Below the pieces are notes generated by a model. That model made no database searches. It saw only the letters and a program-made list of their open reading frames with translations, and was not told the DNA's origin. A program made the translations under genes and the position numbers. From positions 1-7,758 of the forward strand of contig CACXEN010000101.1 in the NCBI GenBank assembly GCA_902766675.1: 7,758 bases of DNA, read 5' to 3'. This DNA is from an uncultured Erysipelotrichaceae bacterium. Lineage in GTDB: Bacteria; Bacillota_I; Bacilli_A; Erysipelotrichales; Erysipelotrichaceae. The stretch's first letter is position 1. Each line of letters starts with the position of its first letter. Below are positions 7,501-7,758 of this stretch, piece by piece.

Positions 7501-7700
7501 ATAGGAACTAGTTACTATCGTTATTATGAATGTTGGTTTTTTTACATTAAGGGAAGGCGTAATAATGGAATAAGAATGAAGCTGTGTACTCTCTATACGG
7601 AAGTCCCTATAAAGGGACAGGCTTTTTGCTACCATTAGAATCATAAAGGGGGAGTGCACGATTTTCGCGGCTTGTCGGCTATTTCAAACTTTTTGTAGAT
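7501..7700 (+). other. Gene-free transcribed leader with tiny reading frames
   Basis: This stretch follows the promoter at 7466-7494 and holds no normal gene. A good ribosome site, GGAAGG (7552-7557), sits 7 nt before ATG at 7565, which opens only a two-codon frame (Met-Glu-stop at 7565-7573). Three nt after its stop, ATG at 7576 opens a 20-codon frame (MKLCTLYTEVPIKGQAFCYH, stop at 7636-7638) that runs through a hairpin. A 15-codon frame at 7526-7573 lacks a clear ribosome site. Such a layout resembles a leader-peptide attenuator, but the tiny frames could be chance. The gene that would be regulated lies beyond the window. Confidence 0.35.
7583..7660 (+). ncRNA. Candidate structured RNA element
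   Basis: In the plus-strand transcript, 7583-7594 can pair with 7649-7660 over 12 consecutive positions (8 Watson-Crick, 4 G-U). Inside lies a 6-bp hairpin, GTCCCT (7603-7608) with AGGGAC (7613-7618) and a 4-nt ATAA loop, followed after AGGC by TTTTT (7623-7627), which may be a weak terminator. The outer stem buries a purine-rich GGGGGAG (7648-7654). It matches no riboswitch or RNA family I know, so it is a structural prediction only. Confidence 0.3.
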
Positions 7701-7705
7701 TGTTA

Positions 7706-7734
7706 TTGCAAACGCACGTTCGAAGTATTATACT
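7706..7734 (+). promoter_or_regulatory. Promoter reading out of the right edge
   Basis: TTGCAA (7706-7711), a 17-nt spacer and TATACT (7729-7734) form a good sigma-A promoter with a start near 7741. AGGAAG at 7742-7747 could be the ribosome site of a gene starting just beyond the window. Confidence 0.6.
7709..7722. promoter_or_regulatory. LexA (SOS) box in the outgoing promoter
   Basis: CAAACGCACGTTCG differs at one of the ten fixed positions from the Gram-positive LexA consensus CGAACNNNNGTTCG. It overlaps the -35 element and spacer of the promoter at 7706-7734, where LexA binding would block RNA polymerase. The gene to the right is therefore probably induced by DNA damage. Confidence 0.6.
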
Positions 7735-7758
7735 TTTAATCAGGAAGTAACAAAAGCA

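Noticed and set aside
7603..7627. Hairpin called as a firm intrinsic terminator
   Set aside because: The stem is only 6 bp and AGGC separates it from the T run, so it was kept only as part of a possible attenuator.
7648..7698. GTG-started 14-codon frame at 7654, or the start of a group II intron
   Set aside because: The purine-rich tract abuts the GTG with no spacing, the frame stops after 14 codons, and the typical intron 5' sequence is not present.

Overview
The window is AT-rich and has clear Shine-Dalgarno sites, Firmicute-style sigma-A promoters and a Bacillus/Clostridium-type LexA box. This suggests a clostridial member of the Bacillota, perhaps Lachnospiraceae; the taxon is an inference. 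The gene content (an orphan RecQ-like helicase, a NERD-domain helicase, a soluble Hanks-type kinase, an XRE regulator and two poorly known proteins) is that of an accessory or defence island rather than a core region.

Layout. Positions 1-6653 hold five closely spaced plus-strand genes that look like one operon: (1) a 5'-truncated protein with DUF3800-like motifs, (2) an unrecognised 321-residue protein, (3) a RecQ-family helicase lacking the usual zinc module, whose start overlaps the stop of gene 2, (4) a NERD nuclease-like domain fused to a UvrD/Rep-type superfamily 1 helicase, 4 nt after gene 3, and (5) a cytosolic Ser/Thr kinase that starts with TTG. A perfect 11-bp hairpin at 6659-6687 closes the operon and also serves a convergent minus-strand XRE regulator (6689-7354).

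The last ~400 bases carry no gene of normal size but are dense in signals. There is a good promoter for the XRE gene with a possible operator over its start site, a consensus divergent promoter, a transcribed leader that can fold and encodes only tiny reading frames, and near the right edge a promoter with a near-perfect LexA/SOS box in its spacer, pointing out of the window.

How the genes may work together (inference): two helicases of different superfamilies, a PD-(D/E)XK-like NERD domain, a possible second catalytic protein (DUF3800-like) and a kinase would together make a DNA-recognition, unwinding, cleavage and signalling module. The pairing of NERD and a kinase recalls PglW of BREX type 2, where both lie in one protein. 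I do not recognise the whole five-gene combination as a named system, so it is the main candidate for something undescribed. Upstream genes may be missing because the window starts inside gene 1.
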